The translations under genes were made by a program, and so were the position numbers. Positions 1 to 8,430 of a stretch of DNA of 64,000 nucleotides are shown piece after piece. The notes under the pieces are model-generated. The model did no database searches. It saw only the letters and a program-made list of their open reading frames with translations, and was not told the origin of the DNA. Within the stretch, counting starts at the first letter, position 1. Each line of letters begins with the position of its first letter. The DNA lies in contig CBDBZN010000028.1 of assembly GCA_965213575.1 (NCBI GenBank), forward strand, positions 62,001-126,000, given 5' to 3'. This DNA comes from JAUHXS01 sp965213575 (GTDB lineage: Bacteria > Bacteroidota > Bacteroidia > Chitinophagales > JAUHXS01).

Positions 1-2178
1 TTGCTGATTGTTTTCTGTGTTGATGGCATTTCTGATGTTTAATTTTTCCCGCGTGGTTAAATGCCAACTTAAAGACACTTCTTGCGTCATATTTTGAGGC
101 ACATATTCAAATCTTACAACATCGATAGGCTTATTTGACCATGATGCAGCATAGGTGATAATATTATCGTGATAATAATCTTGAAATTCAGTCCAATTAG
201 TATAGAAATTTCCTATCGGATTAAATATTTTATCGGTAATACTCGGGCGTTGCTTTCCTTTAATGTCTTTAACTTTAGGCGTGTCTCTTATTTGAATGAT
301 TACTACTCCACTGGTATTTTTATTGATCCAATCTCTAAAAACATGCAAAAACCGAATGGTTGTTTCATTGCCAAAATTATCTCTCATACCTGCATCCATT
401 ACTTGCATGGCCGGCTCAGTAGGCAGGGCAATCGTAGGAGTAATATAGGGAAATGAAGCATTCATTCTTAAGGCGGTAATAAATTTTAAATTATCAGCAC
501 CATATCCTTTAAAAAAAGAGCCGAAATCAATCGCATCTACTTCTACGTTGGCATCTAAATTATGAGGTTTAACGGGCCTGGTCATATAGGAAACCGGTTG
601 AGCAGACATATATAAGCGTTGGCCGTTATTAATAATGGTAGCACTCAACATCGCCATGGGAATAATTGCTTCTCTCTCCGGAATTGTATAGTCGATAAGC
701 TTTTTATTCATTACATGATTTGTATTTTCGCTAATGATCTTTTCAAAAATATACCCCCTATCTTTAGAGTATCTTTGATTATCAACTCTATATGCCTGCC
801 AAGGAATAAAAAAATCATTTACAATAAAAGTAAAGCATAAAGGGTTTAAAATATCTTTTGAAATATTGTAAAATGCATTATCTACATTTTTTTCAAGCCC
901 CATTTTTTTTCTTAAAAATAATTCTCTGTAATACGTAGCTCCAATCATTCCTGCAGAAGCACCACTCATAAGCGTAGTATGATCTAAGAATTCGCCACCC
1001 ATCATGCTATCTAAATGCTCTATAACATTAACAGTCCATGTAGCAGCACGAGATCCACCGCCACTTGCATTGAGTAAGACCATTTTAGGCTTAGTATAGC
1101 CTTTAGCTGCCATCTTAGCTTTCCAGTTATCTAAAATTTGAATAGTAGCCAGCATGTCTTGATCGATATGCTTAGAGGAACTTTCTTGTTGTAATTGCTC
1201 TATCGAATATTCTTTTTTTTCTGTGTATTTTAAGCCTGCCGCCTGACTAACATAATCAAGTACATTGTATTTAATTAAATAATTAATTAATAAGAAAAGT
1301 GCTATAAACCCAAGGGTACGCCACCCTCTCATCCAGAAACTAAATGCACCTAAAACCATTATCAAAATGGATAGAAGTAAAAAAACACTGGCACCGGCCG
1401 GAATTCTAAAAACAGGATAGTCAATTAATAACCCCAGAGAGAGAAGAATACCTAATCCTATAGCTTGTATGATTACTGCGTTAACATGATGCTGACGAAA
1501 AACTACCCGTAGCATATTCGATTCATAATGAGAAACACCTCTTACAATCCGACTTCGAAAGGGGGTAGCAAGAAAAAAATCTACTCGCCAATACTTTTCA
1601 AAATTATCAACATCTTCTATTTCAACTTTAGGTTCATCTTTTTCAAAATCTTCCCTTTTAAGGCCAAAAATTTTAAAAATATCTTTATTAGTATTAAAAA
1701 AATAAATCAAAGAAAGTATGACGATTAGCGCAGTACCTAATAGAAAAAAGCCGAGCTCTAAAAATATTTGAGTGTTTAGCTGAAACTCAGCTTCTTCTTG
1801 GAAGTTAAGTATTCTAATGATGTAAGTAATGACAAAAAGTAATGGCAATAATGCATTATTAAGACAATACTTTGTGAAAGGACGATTTAAAGTTGCCAAA
1901 AAGGGGAATCGGAAGCTATTTAATATGTAATGGGTAACATTCCAAGTCATTACGAATCCACCAAAGGCAAAACCCAAAATGAAAAAGCTCCATCCTCCTA
2001 CTTTGCCTAAATATTCAGGATCTAAGAAAAGATAAGGGATGCCCATTTTCAAACCAAAATTTTTGGTAATGATCATAAAAAGCATGATCCATATCAGAAA
2101 CAACAGTTGATGCTTTTTTAGATGCACGAGCATTAACTGTATCGGAAAAGAAAAATATATATTTTTAATTATCTGCAT
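1..2178 (-). CDS. Membrane-anchored patatin-like phospholipase (partial, runs off left edge)
   Basis: One open frame of 726 codons runs from an ATG at 2178 to the window edge without a stop. The first ~260 residues are hydrophobic, with several membrane segments (roughly residues 22-45, 60-78, 104-122, 130-155 and two more near 205-255). A patatin domain follows: an oxyanion glycine-rich stretch ASGGGSRA near residue 373, the nucleophile elbow GASAG near 407 and the Asp of the dyad in DAG near 595. The Ser/Asp dyad predicts lipid acyl hydrolase activity (family knowledge); the membrane domain suggests action at the inner membrane (inference). The 179-bp gap after cysN suggests a separate unit. 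The C-terminus is not visible. Substrate cannot be told from sequence. Confidence 0.85.
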   Translation of the reverse strand, partial: MQIIKNIYFSFPIQLMLVHLKKHQLLFLIWIMLFMIITKNFGLKMGIPYLFLDPEYLGKVGGWSFFILGFAFGGFVMTWNVTHYILNSFRFPFLATLNRPFTKYCLNNALLPLLFVITYIIRILNFQEEAEFQLNTQIFLELGFFLLGTALIVILSLIYFFNTNKDIFKIFGLKREDFEKDEPKVEIEDVDNFEKYWRVDFFLATPFRSRIVRGVSHYESNMLRVVFRQHHVNAVIIQAIGLGILLSLGLLIDYPVFRIPAGASVFLLLSILIMVLGAFSFWMRGWRTLGFIALFLLINYLIKYNVLDYVSQAAGLKYTEKKEYSIEQLQQESSSKHIDQDMLATIQILDNWKAKMAAKGYTKPKMVLLNASGGGSRAATWTVNVIEHLDSMMGGEFLDHTTLMSGASAGMIGATYYRELFLRKKMGLEKNVDNAFYNISKDILNPLCFTFIVNDFFIPWQAYRVDNQRYSKDRGYIFEKIISENTNHVMNKKLIDYTIPEREAIIPMAMLSATIINNGQRLYMSAQPVSYMTRPVKPHNLDANVEVDAIDFGSFFKGYGADNLKFITALRMNASFPYITPTIALPTEPAMQVMDAGMRDNFGNETTIRFLHVFRDWINKNTSGVVIIQIRDTPKVKDIKGKQRPSITDKIFNPIGNFYTNWTEFQDYYHDNIITYAASWSNKPIDVVRFEYVPQNMTQEVSLSWHLTTREKLNIRNAINTENNQQ

Positions 2179-2357
2179 CCGGATTTTGTAAAAGTAAGCC
2201 TAAAAATTATTTGTTTAAGAAATATGTTTAATTCCTTATTTATACGTTGAAACATTGGTTTTGTTGCTATAAGCCAATGATTATAGTATTTGTACGACGA
2301 AAGATATCTTTAACTTTCAGGCATTAGCAATAACCTTGAAATAAATAGTTTGAAAAA

Positions 2358-3602
2358 CTATTGGATGATCATTCCTGCTCCGACAGTTTCATTAGTGGCT
2401 TCATCTATTAAAATAAGGCTTCCGGTGATCCTATTTCGAGAATAAGCATCAAAAAATAATGGTTGCGTGGTTCTGATAGAAATGCGTGCTATATCGTTAA
2501 GGCCTATTTCCAAATCATCTTCAATTCTGTGAAGGGTGTTGATATTTACTTTATATTTGATATTTTTAATAATACACCTCACATCTTTTGAAGTATGTTT
2601 GACTGCATATTTACCGCCTCTAACCAGTTTCTTCTCATTCAGCCAACAGATCATTAAATCAATATCTTGTTCTACACGAGGCCTATTATTAACCCTTACG
2701 ATCATATCACCCCGGCTGATGTCAATTTCATCTTCTAACGTCATAGTAACAGACATAGGCGCATAAGCCTCTTCTATTTTCCCATCAAAAGTATCGATAC
2801 TTTTAATTTTACTGGAAAAGCCTGAAGGTAAAGCCACTATTTCATCACCTGCCTTAAATACACCTCCCGCGATACGCCCTGCATAACCTCTGTAATCATG
2901 ATATTCATTCGACTGTGGCCGGATGACACTCTGCACAGGAAAGCGGCAATCAACATGATTATGATCACTTCCAATATGGACATTTTCTAAGATATACAGC
3001 AAGGTTGAACCTTCATACCAAGGCATATTTTTGGACCGATCTACCACATTATCGCCATTTAGTGCACTAATTGGCACAAAACGTACATCTTTCACTTCCA
3101 GCTTAGCTGAAAATTTTTCATAGGCTTGTTTAATTTCATCATATACTTTCTCGCTATAATCTACTAAGTCCATTTTATTAATACAGATCACCACATGTGG
3201 AATTTGCAAGAGAGAAGCAATAAAAGAATGTCTCAACGTCTGCTCTACAATACCTTTTCGAGCATCTACTAAAATAAGGGCTAAATTAGCACTGGAAGCA
3301 CCTGTTACCATATTCCTAGTGTATTGAATGTGCCCCGGAGTATCGGCGATGATGAATTTTCTTCGCGGCGTAGCAAAATACCTGTAAGCTACATCAATGG
3401 TTATACCTTGCTCTCTTTCAGCTTTTAGCCCATCAGTTAGTAAAGCCAAATTAAGGTACTCATCACCTTTTTGTGTACTTGCCCGTTGTACTGCTTCCAG
3501 TTGGTCTTCAAAAATAGATTTACTATCGTATAATAACCGGCCTATTAAAGTACTCTTTCCATCATCTACGCTGCCTGCTGTTGTGAAGCGCAGGAGTTCC
3601 AT
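2358..3602 (-). CDS. cysN: Sulfate adenylyltransferase subunit 1 (GTPase)
   Basis: Regulatory GTPase of the heterodimeric ATP sulfurylase that drives sulfate + ATP to APS. It has an EF-Tu-like G domain: Walker A GSVDDGKS right at the N-terminus, DTPGH near residue 87 and NKMD near 142, followed by two beta-barrel domains. I start at the ATG at 3602, giving the family-typical MELLRFTTAGS opening; a TTG 13 codons upstream (3641) would add an AT-rich tail with no family match. It is 57 bp behind cysD in the cysC-cysD-cysN order. There is no C-terminal CysC fusion; the kinase is a separate gene here. Length (~414 aa) is normal for the stand-alone form. Confidence 0.95.
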   Translation of the reverse strand: MELLRFTTAGSVDDGKSTLIGRLLYDSKSIFEDQLEAVQRASTQKGDEYLNLALLTDGLKAEREQGITIDVAYRYFATPRRKFIIADTPGHIQYTRNMVTGASSANLALILVDARKGIVEQTLRHSFIASLLQIPHVVICINKMDLVDYSEKVYDEIKQAYEKFSAKLEVKDVRFVPISALNGDNVVDRSKNMPWYEGSTLLYILENVHIGSDHNHVDCRFPVQSVIRPQSNEYHDYRGYAGRIAGGVFKAGDEIVALPSGFSSKIKSIDTFDGKIEEAYAPMSVTMTLEDEIDISRGDMIVRVNNRPRVEQDIDLMICWLNEKKLVRGGKYAVKHTSKDVRCIIKNIKYKVNINTLHRIEDDLEIGLNDIARISIRTTQPLFFDAYSRNRITGSLILIDEATNETVGAGMIIQ

Positions 3603-3659
3603 ATTTAGATAGCCTTTGCTGTCAAAATTTTTAATTTCCAATTTTTAATTTTTAATTTC

Positions 3660-4565
3660 CTAAAAGTATCCTTCTTTTTTTCGATCTTCCATAGATGTTT
3701 CAGATCGTTTGTCATCACTTCTGCCTCCTCTTTCTGTGACACGTGTAGAAGCTATTTCTTCAATTATTTGCTCTAAGTTACCTGCAGTAGAAAGAGAGGC
3801 GCCTGTCACCGTCATATCGCCTACTGTTCTGTATCTGACTGTCATATCTTTTACTTCTTCTCCATCTCGAAGTTGTAAATAAGGAGATTGTGCTAATATA
3901 GCTCCATCTCTTTTAAAACATTTTCGCTCATGCGCGAAATAGATAGGCGGTATTTCTAAATTTTCCATTAATATATATTGCCAAACATCCATTTCTGTCC
4001 AGTTGCTGATAGGGAAGATCCTAAAATGTTCGCCATAGTTTTTACGGCCATTAAAGATATTCCATAATTCGGGCCGCTGATTCTTTGGGTCCCATTGCCC
4101 AAAATCATCTCGATGAGAAAAAAACCGCTCTTTCGCCCGAGCTTTTTCTTCATCTCTCCTGGCACCACCCATCGCCGCATCAAATTGAAACTCTTCAATA
4201 GCATCTAAAAGTGTAGTGGTTTGCAAAGCATTTCTACTGGCATTTGGACCTTTTTCTTCCACTGCTTTTCCTTTGTCAATAGAATCTTGTACAGTCCTAA
4301 CGATCAGTTTTGCTCCGATCTTTTCTACGAGCATATCCCGAAAATCGATCGTTTCGGAAAAATTATGCCCCGTATCTACATGTAAGAGCGGAAAAGGTAA
4401 CTTTGCCGGGTAGAAGGCTTTCCTTGCCAAGTGTATCATTACGATAGAATCTTTGCCACCGGAAAACATTAAAACCGGTTTTTCAAATTGAGCCACCACT
4501 TCTCTTAACACATAAATGGATTCTGCCTCTATTTCTTTCAGATGGTTTAAATTATAGGATGTCAT
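3660..4565 (-). CDS. cysD: Sulfate adenylyltransferase subunit 2
   Basis: Catalytic subunit of ATP sulfurylase, 301 aa, partner of CysN. The PP-loop ATP pyrophosphatase motif SGGKDSIV lies near residue 35, and the family's conserved end (SMEDRKKEGYF) is complete. Its ATG overlaps the cysC stop by four bases (ATGA), so translation of the two is probably coupled. Together CysC, CysD and CysN make PAPS. No PAPS/APS reductase or sulfite reductase is in the window, so whether PAPS feeds cysteine synthesis or sulfotransferases is open. Confidence 0.96.
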   Translation of the reverse strand: MTSYNLNHLKEIEAESIYVLREVVAQFEKPVLMFSGGKDSIVMIHLARKAFYPAKLPFPLLHVDTGHNFSETIDFRDMLVEKIGAKLIVRTVQDSIDKGKAVEEKGPNASRNALQTTTLLDAIEEFQFDAAMGGARRDEEKARAKERFFSHRDDFGQWDPKNQRPELWNIFNGRKNYGEHFRIFPISNWTEMDVWQYILMENLEIPPIYFAHERKCFKRDGAILAQSPYLQLRDGEEVKDMTVRYRTVGDMTVTGASLSTAGNLEQIIEEIASTRVTERGGRSDDKRSETSMEDRKKEGYF

Positions 4566-5173
4566 ATATTATTATATAGTATTTTTGGCAATATAAATTG
4601 ATATAATTTATCAACGGATGCTTCTATAGAAAGCTGTTCGGTATTGATTCCCAAATCTGGCTTTAAGGGTGGCTCAAAGGTACTGTCTATTCCGGTAAAA
4701 TTTTTAATTTCTCCTTTTTTGGCTTTTTTATAAAGCCCTTTTACATCTCTTTTTTCGCAAGCTTCTACAGAGGCATTTACATAGATTTCGATGAAATTTT
4801 CTTTCCCGATAATTTTTTTTGCCAGATCTCTGATTTTTTTTGTCGGGCTCACGAAAGAATTAATGGTGATAATCCCGCTATTGATAAATAATTTAGAAAT
4901 CTCTGCGATACGTCGGATGTTTTCTACTCTATCTTCATCAGTAAATCCCAAATTGCTATTGATACCTGATCGGATATTATCCCCGTCGAGGGTTTGATTA
5001 AAAAAATTATTCTCAATAAGTTTACGTTCTAATCCTACTGCGATAGTGCTTTTCCCGGAACCTGATAAACCTGTGAGCCAAATTACTCTAGCATGTTGAT
5101 TTAAAAACTTTTCTTTATCCTGCTTAGATAAAACTCGATCAAAGATTGGGTGAATATTTTCAGAAGCAGCCAT
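4562..5173 (-). CDS. cysC: Adenylyl-sulfate kinase
   Basis: Phosphorylates APS to PAPS. P-loop GLSGSGKST lies near residue 40 and the DGDNIR motif near 67, both typical of the family; about 203 aa. I choose the ATG at 5173. The in-frame TTG at 5185 falls inside a TAACTTTG -7 promoter box, so it cannot be translated from that promoter. The chosen start leaves only a very short leader. First gene of the cysCDN operon, overlapping cysD by 4 bp. Confidence 0.95.
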   Translation of the reverse strand: MAASENIHPIFDRVLSKQDKEKFLNQHARVIWLTGLSGSGKSTIAVGLERKLIENNFFNQTLDGDNIRSGINSNLGFTDEDRVENIRRIAEISKLFINSGIITINSFVSPTKKIRDLAKKIIGKENFIEIYVNASVEACEKRDVKGLYKKAKKGEIKNFTGIDSTFEPPLKPDLGINTEQLSIEASVDKLYQFILPKILYNNI

Positions 5174-5182
5174 TATTGGCTC

Positions 5183-5210
5183 CAAAGTTAGGAAATAACT
5201 GTTAAAACAA
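5183..5210 (-). promoter_or_regulatory. Bacteroidota-type sigma promoter for cysCDN
   Basis: On the minus strand a TTG (5210-5208) is followed after 17 bases by TAACTTTG (5190-5183), matching the Bacteroidota -33/-7 consensus TTG-N17-20-TAnnTTTG. Transcription would begin only a few bases before the cysC ATG at 5173, giving a nearly leaderless mRNA. Prediction from sequence only. Confidence 0.6.
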
Positions 5211-5313
5211 TAAGTTATAAGTAATATCTATTGCTGAGTTAATGTATTTGATTTTATCGCTATTATTAAAAGGGAATCAGAGGTAATGCAATAAATGTAA
5301 GACACACCCTTAA

Positions 5314-5367
5314 CCCCTCTCAAAAGGGGAATTTCTACTCTCAGAGTCCTCTGCGAGAGACTCTGAG
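5314..5367. repeat. Pair of intergenic hairpins
   Basis: Two hairpins lie between the broken toxin and cysC. The first has CCCCT/AGGGG arms (5314-5318, 5325-5329). The second has 9-bp arms CTCAGAGTC/GACTCTGAG (5340-5348, 5359-5367) with a further short inner stem. They could end the TA transcript, though no clean U-tract follows on the minus strand, or they could be a mobile hairpin repeat. Confidence 0.45.
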
Positions 5368-5377
5368 GGGGATAAAA

Positions 5378-5674
5378 CTACTTTATAGAAAAGGAAGAAG
5401 GATCTTTGTGATTATTCCAAAAACGAACTAATCTAATATTTTGCAAATCCACTATATAGTAAAACAAGGTGATTTGAGGAGTAACAACACGATGAACATT
5501 TGAATATTTGGTATTAGGGAATGTTTGGGGATTATTCTCAATGATCTTTAAAATTTCATCTACTTTCTCAATAAAAGCATAAACAACTTCGTCAGGCCAC
5601 TCTGCCATCAGATAATCAATGTTGTTCTAATAATCCTGTTTAGCTAAAAATGACCACTTAATAGTAGTAATCAT
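5378..5674 (-). pseudogene. ParE/RelE-type toxin broken by an internal TAG
   Basis: The frame opens with an ATG at 5674 that overlaps the antitoxin stop by four bases (ATGA), the usual layout of such modules. It reads 15 codons with a ParE-like beginning (IKWSFLAKQDY), hits TAG at 5629-5627, and continues in the same frame for a complete ParE body to 5378 (98 codons in all, the family length). Because the frame does not change, this is a base substitution, not an indel. Re-initiation at the ATG at 5608 would drop the first helix, so a working toxin is unlikely. Confidence 0.75.
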
Positions 5675-5895
5675 TTAAAAAGATTCGGATAGCGTTTTTT
5701 TGTTTCAGCCATCACTTGCTGATGTGATACTACATTTTCAGCTTCGATATCAGCTAGTCCTTTATCAATTGCCTCCTTTTGCTTTATTGCAAGAACAGCT
5801 TCATCACTTGGGTTAACAGAGACATAATCAAGTGTATTAATAAAGTTTAAGAACGTCTTAAAACGATTATCATTTACTTCTAAGGTAATTCTCAT
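5671..5895 (-). CDS. Antitoxin of a ParE/RelE-type module
   Basis: 74 aa, acidic, with a short N-terminal strand-like segment (MRITLEV) and a helical C-terminal part ending in a QVMAETKKRYPNLF tail of the sort that wraps the partner toxin. The four-base overlap with the following ParE-like frame is what identifies it; the sequence alone is weak. It is intact although its toxin is not. It resembles the antitoxin at 7366-7614 in its C-terminal plan (DKGLADIE.. versus DEGLASVE..). Confidence 0.7.
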   Translation of the reverse strand: MRITLEVNDNRFKTFLNFINTLDYVSVNPSDEAVLAIKQKEAIDKGLADIEAENVVSHQQVMAETKKRYPNLFK

Positions 5896-5945
5896 AGCAC
5901 CAATATTAACGTAAAATTACCTAAAAAGTTTCACTAATAATGGTA

Positions 5946-6953
5946 TTAATTATTATTAAGTATGTCCAATACTTCGTCAAGTTTAGGCGTAAGGATGATC
6001 TCAGTCCTTCTATTTTTAGCTCTTCCTTCGGGAGTTTTGTTATCAGCTATTGGGAAATATTCACCCCTGCCAGCGGCAGTAACTCTTTTGGGATCAATTC
6101 CATTTTGCTTTGTCAGAATATTTACAATAGAAGTAGCGCGTAATACGCTCAAATCCCAATTGCTACTTATGCGCGCATTTGGTGTCATAGGGACATCATC
6201 GGTATGGCCTTCAATTAATACATTGATATCTTGATTTTTCTTTAAAACATCTGCTAATTTTTTTAATGCTTCTTGTCCTTTAGGATCTACCGTGGTTTGT
6301 CCGGATTTAAACAATAATTTTTCTGATAAAGAAACATATACTTTTCCATTTCTCTGCTCTACCGATAGTTCTCCTTCATCGAAACCCAATAAGGCGTTAG
6401 AAATCTTATTTTTAAGTGCATTTGCGGCTTCTTCTTTTTGTTTTAAGGCAGCTTCTAATTCTTGTACTTTTGCTTCCCGATCTTTCAAACCTTTACTGAG
6501 TGAATTGATATTAGTTTCTTTTTCTTGAAGATTGGCTTCCAATTTTGCTAACTTTTCTTCCTTAGCAGCTAGGTCTCGCTCTTTATTTTCTAGTTCTACA
6601 CTTAACTTTTTATTTTCGAGTGTACTGGTCGTTAATAGGTCTTTATTTTGTAAGATCACTTTATTGTATAAGTCGTCTAAGTCTTTATTTAAAGCTTTAA
6701 CTCTGGCATATTGTTCATTAAGGTTTGTTGTATCTGTTCTGAGCTGTGCAGCTTCTTTTTGAAGTTCTGTCAACTGCTTAGTCAGGTTATCTACATCTTG
6801 TAGTGCTTGTTGCAGGCGGTCTCTGCAAGTTGCATTTTCACTTTCTACAGATTCTCGTAAGGCTTTCTCATCTTGTAGTTTAACAGCAGGGACACAAGCG
6901 GATAACGCAAAAAGTACTAAAACCCAGTTATATCGTAATATATTTATTTTCAT
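5946..6953 (-). CDS. OmpA-family lipoprotein with long coiled coil
   Basis: 335 aa. The signal peptide ends in a lipobox LSAC (Cys20), so the protein should be lipid-anchored. Residues ~30-185 are a heptad-rich coiled coil (many E/K/L/Q). Residues ~200-335 form an OmpA/MotB C-terminal domain with IEGHTDDVPM, SNWDLSVLRA and the arginine-rich GRAKNRRTEI motif that binds peptidoglycan. Role: tethering outer membrane to cell wall, with the coiled coil spanning the periplasm (inference). Single-gene unit. Confidence 0.9.
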   Translation of the reverse strand: MKINILRYNWVLVLFALSACVPAVKLQDEKALRESVESENATCRDRLQQALQDVDNLTKQLTELQKEAAQLRTDTTNLNEQYARVKALNKDLDDLYNKVILQNKDLLTTSTLENKKLSVELENKERDLAAKEEKLAKLEANLQEKETNINSLSKGLKDREAKVQELEAALKQKEEAANALKNKISNALLGFDEGELSVEQRNGKVYVSLSEKLLFKSGQTTVDPKGQEALKKLADVLKKNQDINVLIEGHTDDVPMTPNARISSNWDLSVLRATSIVNILTKQNGIDPKRVTAAGRGEYFPIADNKTPEGRAKNRRTEIILTPKLDEVLDILNNN

Positions 6954-7082
6954 AATGCGTTTAATTTTTATAAAAATATAATTAATAAGGGTGATAGTAT
7001 GTGTTTAACAGAAGAATTTACAAACATTGAATGAAGTAATTTCTAATATACTGTACGAAACTTACTCAACTGAGGGTTTGAC

Positions 7083-7366
7083 TTAAATATTTAAAGAGTT
7101 AGGATTTTGTCGAGTATCGAAAAAAGTTAGCAATAATATTTTCGATCCTTCTAACTTGTAATATAGTGTCGTCTGTTTAGAAATAACGCATTTATGCGTG
7201 TTATTTCTTTTCTGCGTAGGAAGGTAAAGATTAGGGAGTTTAAATATTTTTCTACTTTGGAAGAGAATTTTTCAACTTCTCTTTGACTCCATTCTTTATT
7301 TATATATAAAAGAATGTCGATATAATCGGATTTTGCTTTTCCAGACCATTTGATTTCGTAATTCAC
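7083..7366 (-). pseudogene. Second ParE-like toxin, frameshifted
   Basis: Starts with GTG at 7366, sharing a base with the antitoxin stop (TAGTG). The N-terminal half is ParE-like (YEIKWSGKAKSDYIDIL). Near 7235-7243 the frame slips: in the next frame the expected ending appears (KCVISKQTTLYYKLEGSK..LTFFDTRQNP) and stops at 7083. The shift corresponds to a one-base deletion. As written, the unshifted frame ends at 7151 with an unrelated tail. The region rejoined would encode about 94 aa, the normal ParE length. Confidence 0.78.
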
Positions 7367-7614
7367 TAAAGATTGAACTTAGATTTAACTTCTTCCATCA
7401 CTTCTTTATGGCTATATATTTCACCTTTTTCTACAGATGCTAATCCTTCGTCAATTGATATTTTTTCTGCTGTAGATATTTCATTCCACCAATCTTTGGT
7501 TAAAGATTTAGAAGTAATCTTTGATAAAAGTGCATATACTGCATTAAGTATGCTATTATCTTCAATTTCATCAATTAAATTATGTAGAGTTGCCTTTAAT
7601 TCTGCTGTACTCAT
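7366..7614 (-). CDS. Antitoxin of the second ParE-type module
   Basis: 82 aa, mostly helical and acidic. Its N-terminus (ELKATLHNLIDEIED) is of the type seen in Bacteroidota addiction-module antitoxins; the C-terminus (YSHKEVMEEVKSKFNL) is the likely toxin-binding tail. The stop is fused to the toxin's GTG start. It is intact while the toxin is not. Not obviously a recent copy of the 5671-5895 antitoxin: the N-termini differ. Confidence 0.75.
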   Translation of the reverse strand: MSTAELKATLHNLIDEIEDNSILNAVYALLSKITSKSLTKDWWNEISTAEKISIDEGLASVEKGEIYSHKEVMEEVKSKFNL

Positions 7615-7737
7615 GGATAGATGTTTATGTAAGTATACTTTTACAACGTAAATTTATGTACTAATGTTTCAATAGTAAGCACCACTTACCAGAAGTTCAA
7701 AATTTTCAAAATAACCTAATTTGCTAATCGACCTGGC

Positions 7738-8430
7738 TTACGACATAACCAATAACTTATAACCTTTACCTCTTATATTTACCAATTCGATATCCGGATC
7801 ATGTTTTAAGTATTTCCTTAGTTTTGTGATGAACACATCCATGCTTCGGGCATTGAAAAAACTGTCATCACCCCATATCTTTTTCAAAGCTATATTTCGA
7901 TCGACTATTTGATTAAAGTTATTGCAAAATAAGATTAACAATTCAGCTTCCTTCCCGGTAAGGTTAATGATTTTATCTTTTATAGATAATGTTTGTCGCT
8001 GGCAGTCAAAAGTGTATTTGCCAATTTGGTAGTTGTTTTGAACTTTTTCTTCCACCTCATTACCACTTCTTCGAATGACTGCTTTTACTCTGGCAATCAA
8101 TTCTTCCATGCTAAAAGGCTTTTTAACATAATCATCTGCACCGGCATTAAAACCTTCCAATACATCTTCTTTCATCGACTTAGCAGTAGTGAATATAATA
8201 GGCGTAGATCGATCAATTTCTCTGATTTCTTTTGCTAATGAAAAACCGTCTTGTATGGGCATCATTACATCAAAAATACAAACATCAGGTTTAAGCTCGT
8301 TATATGCTTTAAAGCCTTCTTTGCCGTTTTTAAAATGATGTGCTTCAAAGTCTCGGTCTTCAAAACATTCTTTCATCATCAATCCTAAATAAGGATCATC
8401 CTCCACAATCAATACTTTATGCTTCTCCAT
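7738..8430 (-). CDS. OmpR-family response regulator
   Basis: 230 aa: a receiver domain (acidic pocket EDD at 10-12, phospho-acceptor Asp54 in IFDVMMP, conserved Lys in YVKKPFS near 104) followed by a winged-helix DNA-binding domain (ending NIRGKGYKL). It overlaps the end of the upstream kinase gene by 14 bp, so the two are co-translated and form one two-component system. The Bacteroidota RprX/RprY-type systems have this arrangement. Probable target includes its own promoter (see the TTAAC repeats at 10089-10124). Confidence 0.95.
   Translation of the reverse strand: MEKHKVLIVEDDPYLGLMMKECFEDRDFEAHHFKNGKEGFKAYNELKPDVCIFDVMMPIQDGFSLAKEIREIDRSTPIIFTTAKSMKEDVLEGFNAGADDYVKKPFSMEELIARVKAVIRRSGNEVEEKVQNNYQIGKYTFDCQRQTLSIKDKIINLTGKEAELLILFCNNFNQIVDRNIALKKIWGDDSFFNARSMDVFITKLRKYLKHDPDIELVNIRGKGYKLLVMS

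Noticed and set aside
169..1728. Several short plus-strand frames in the first 1.7 kb
   Set aside because: All are antisense to the long open patatin frame on the minus strand, which has clear motifs.
5314..5367. CRISPR or direct-repeat array
   Set aside because: Only two different hairpins are present, with no regularly spaced repeats; no cas genes are in the window.
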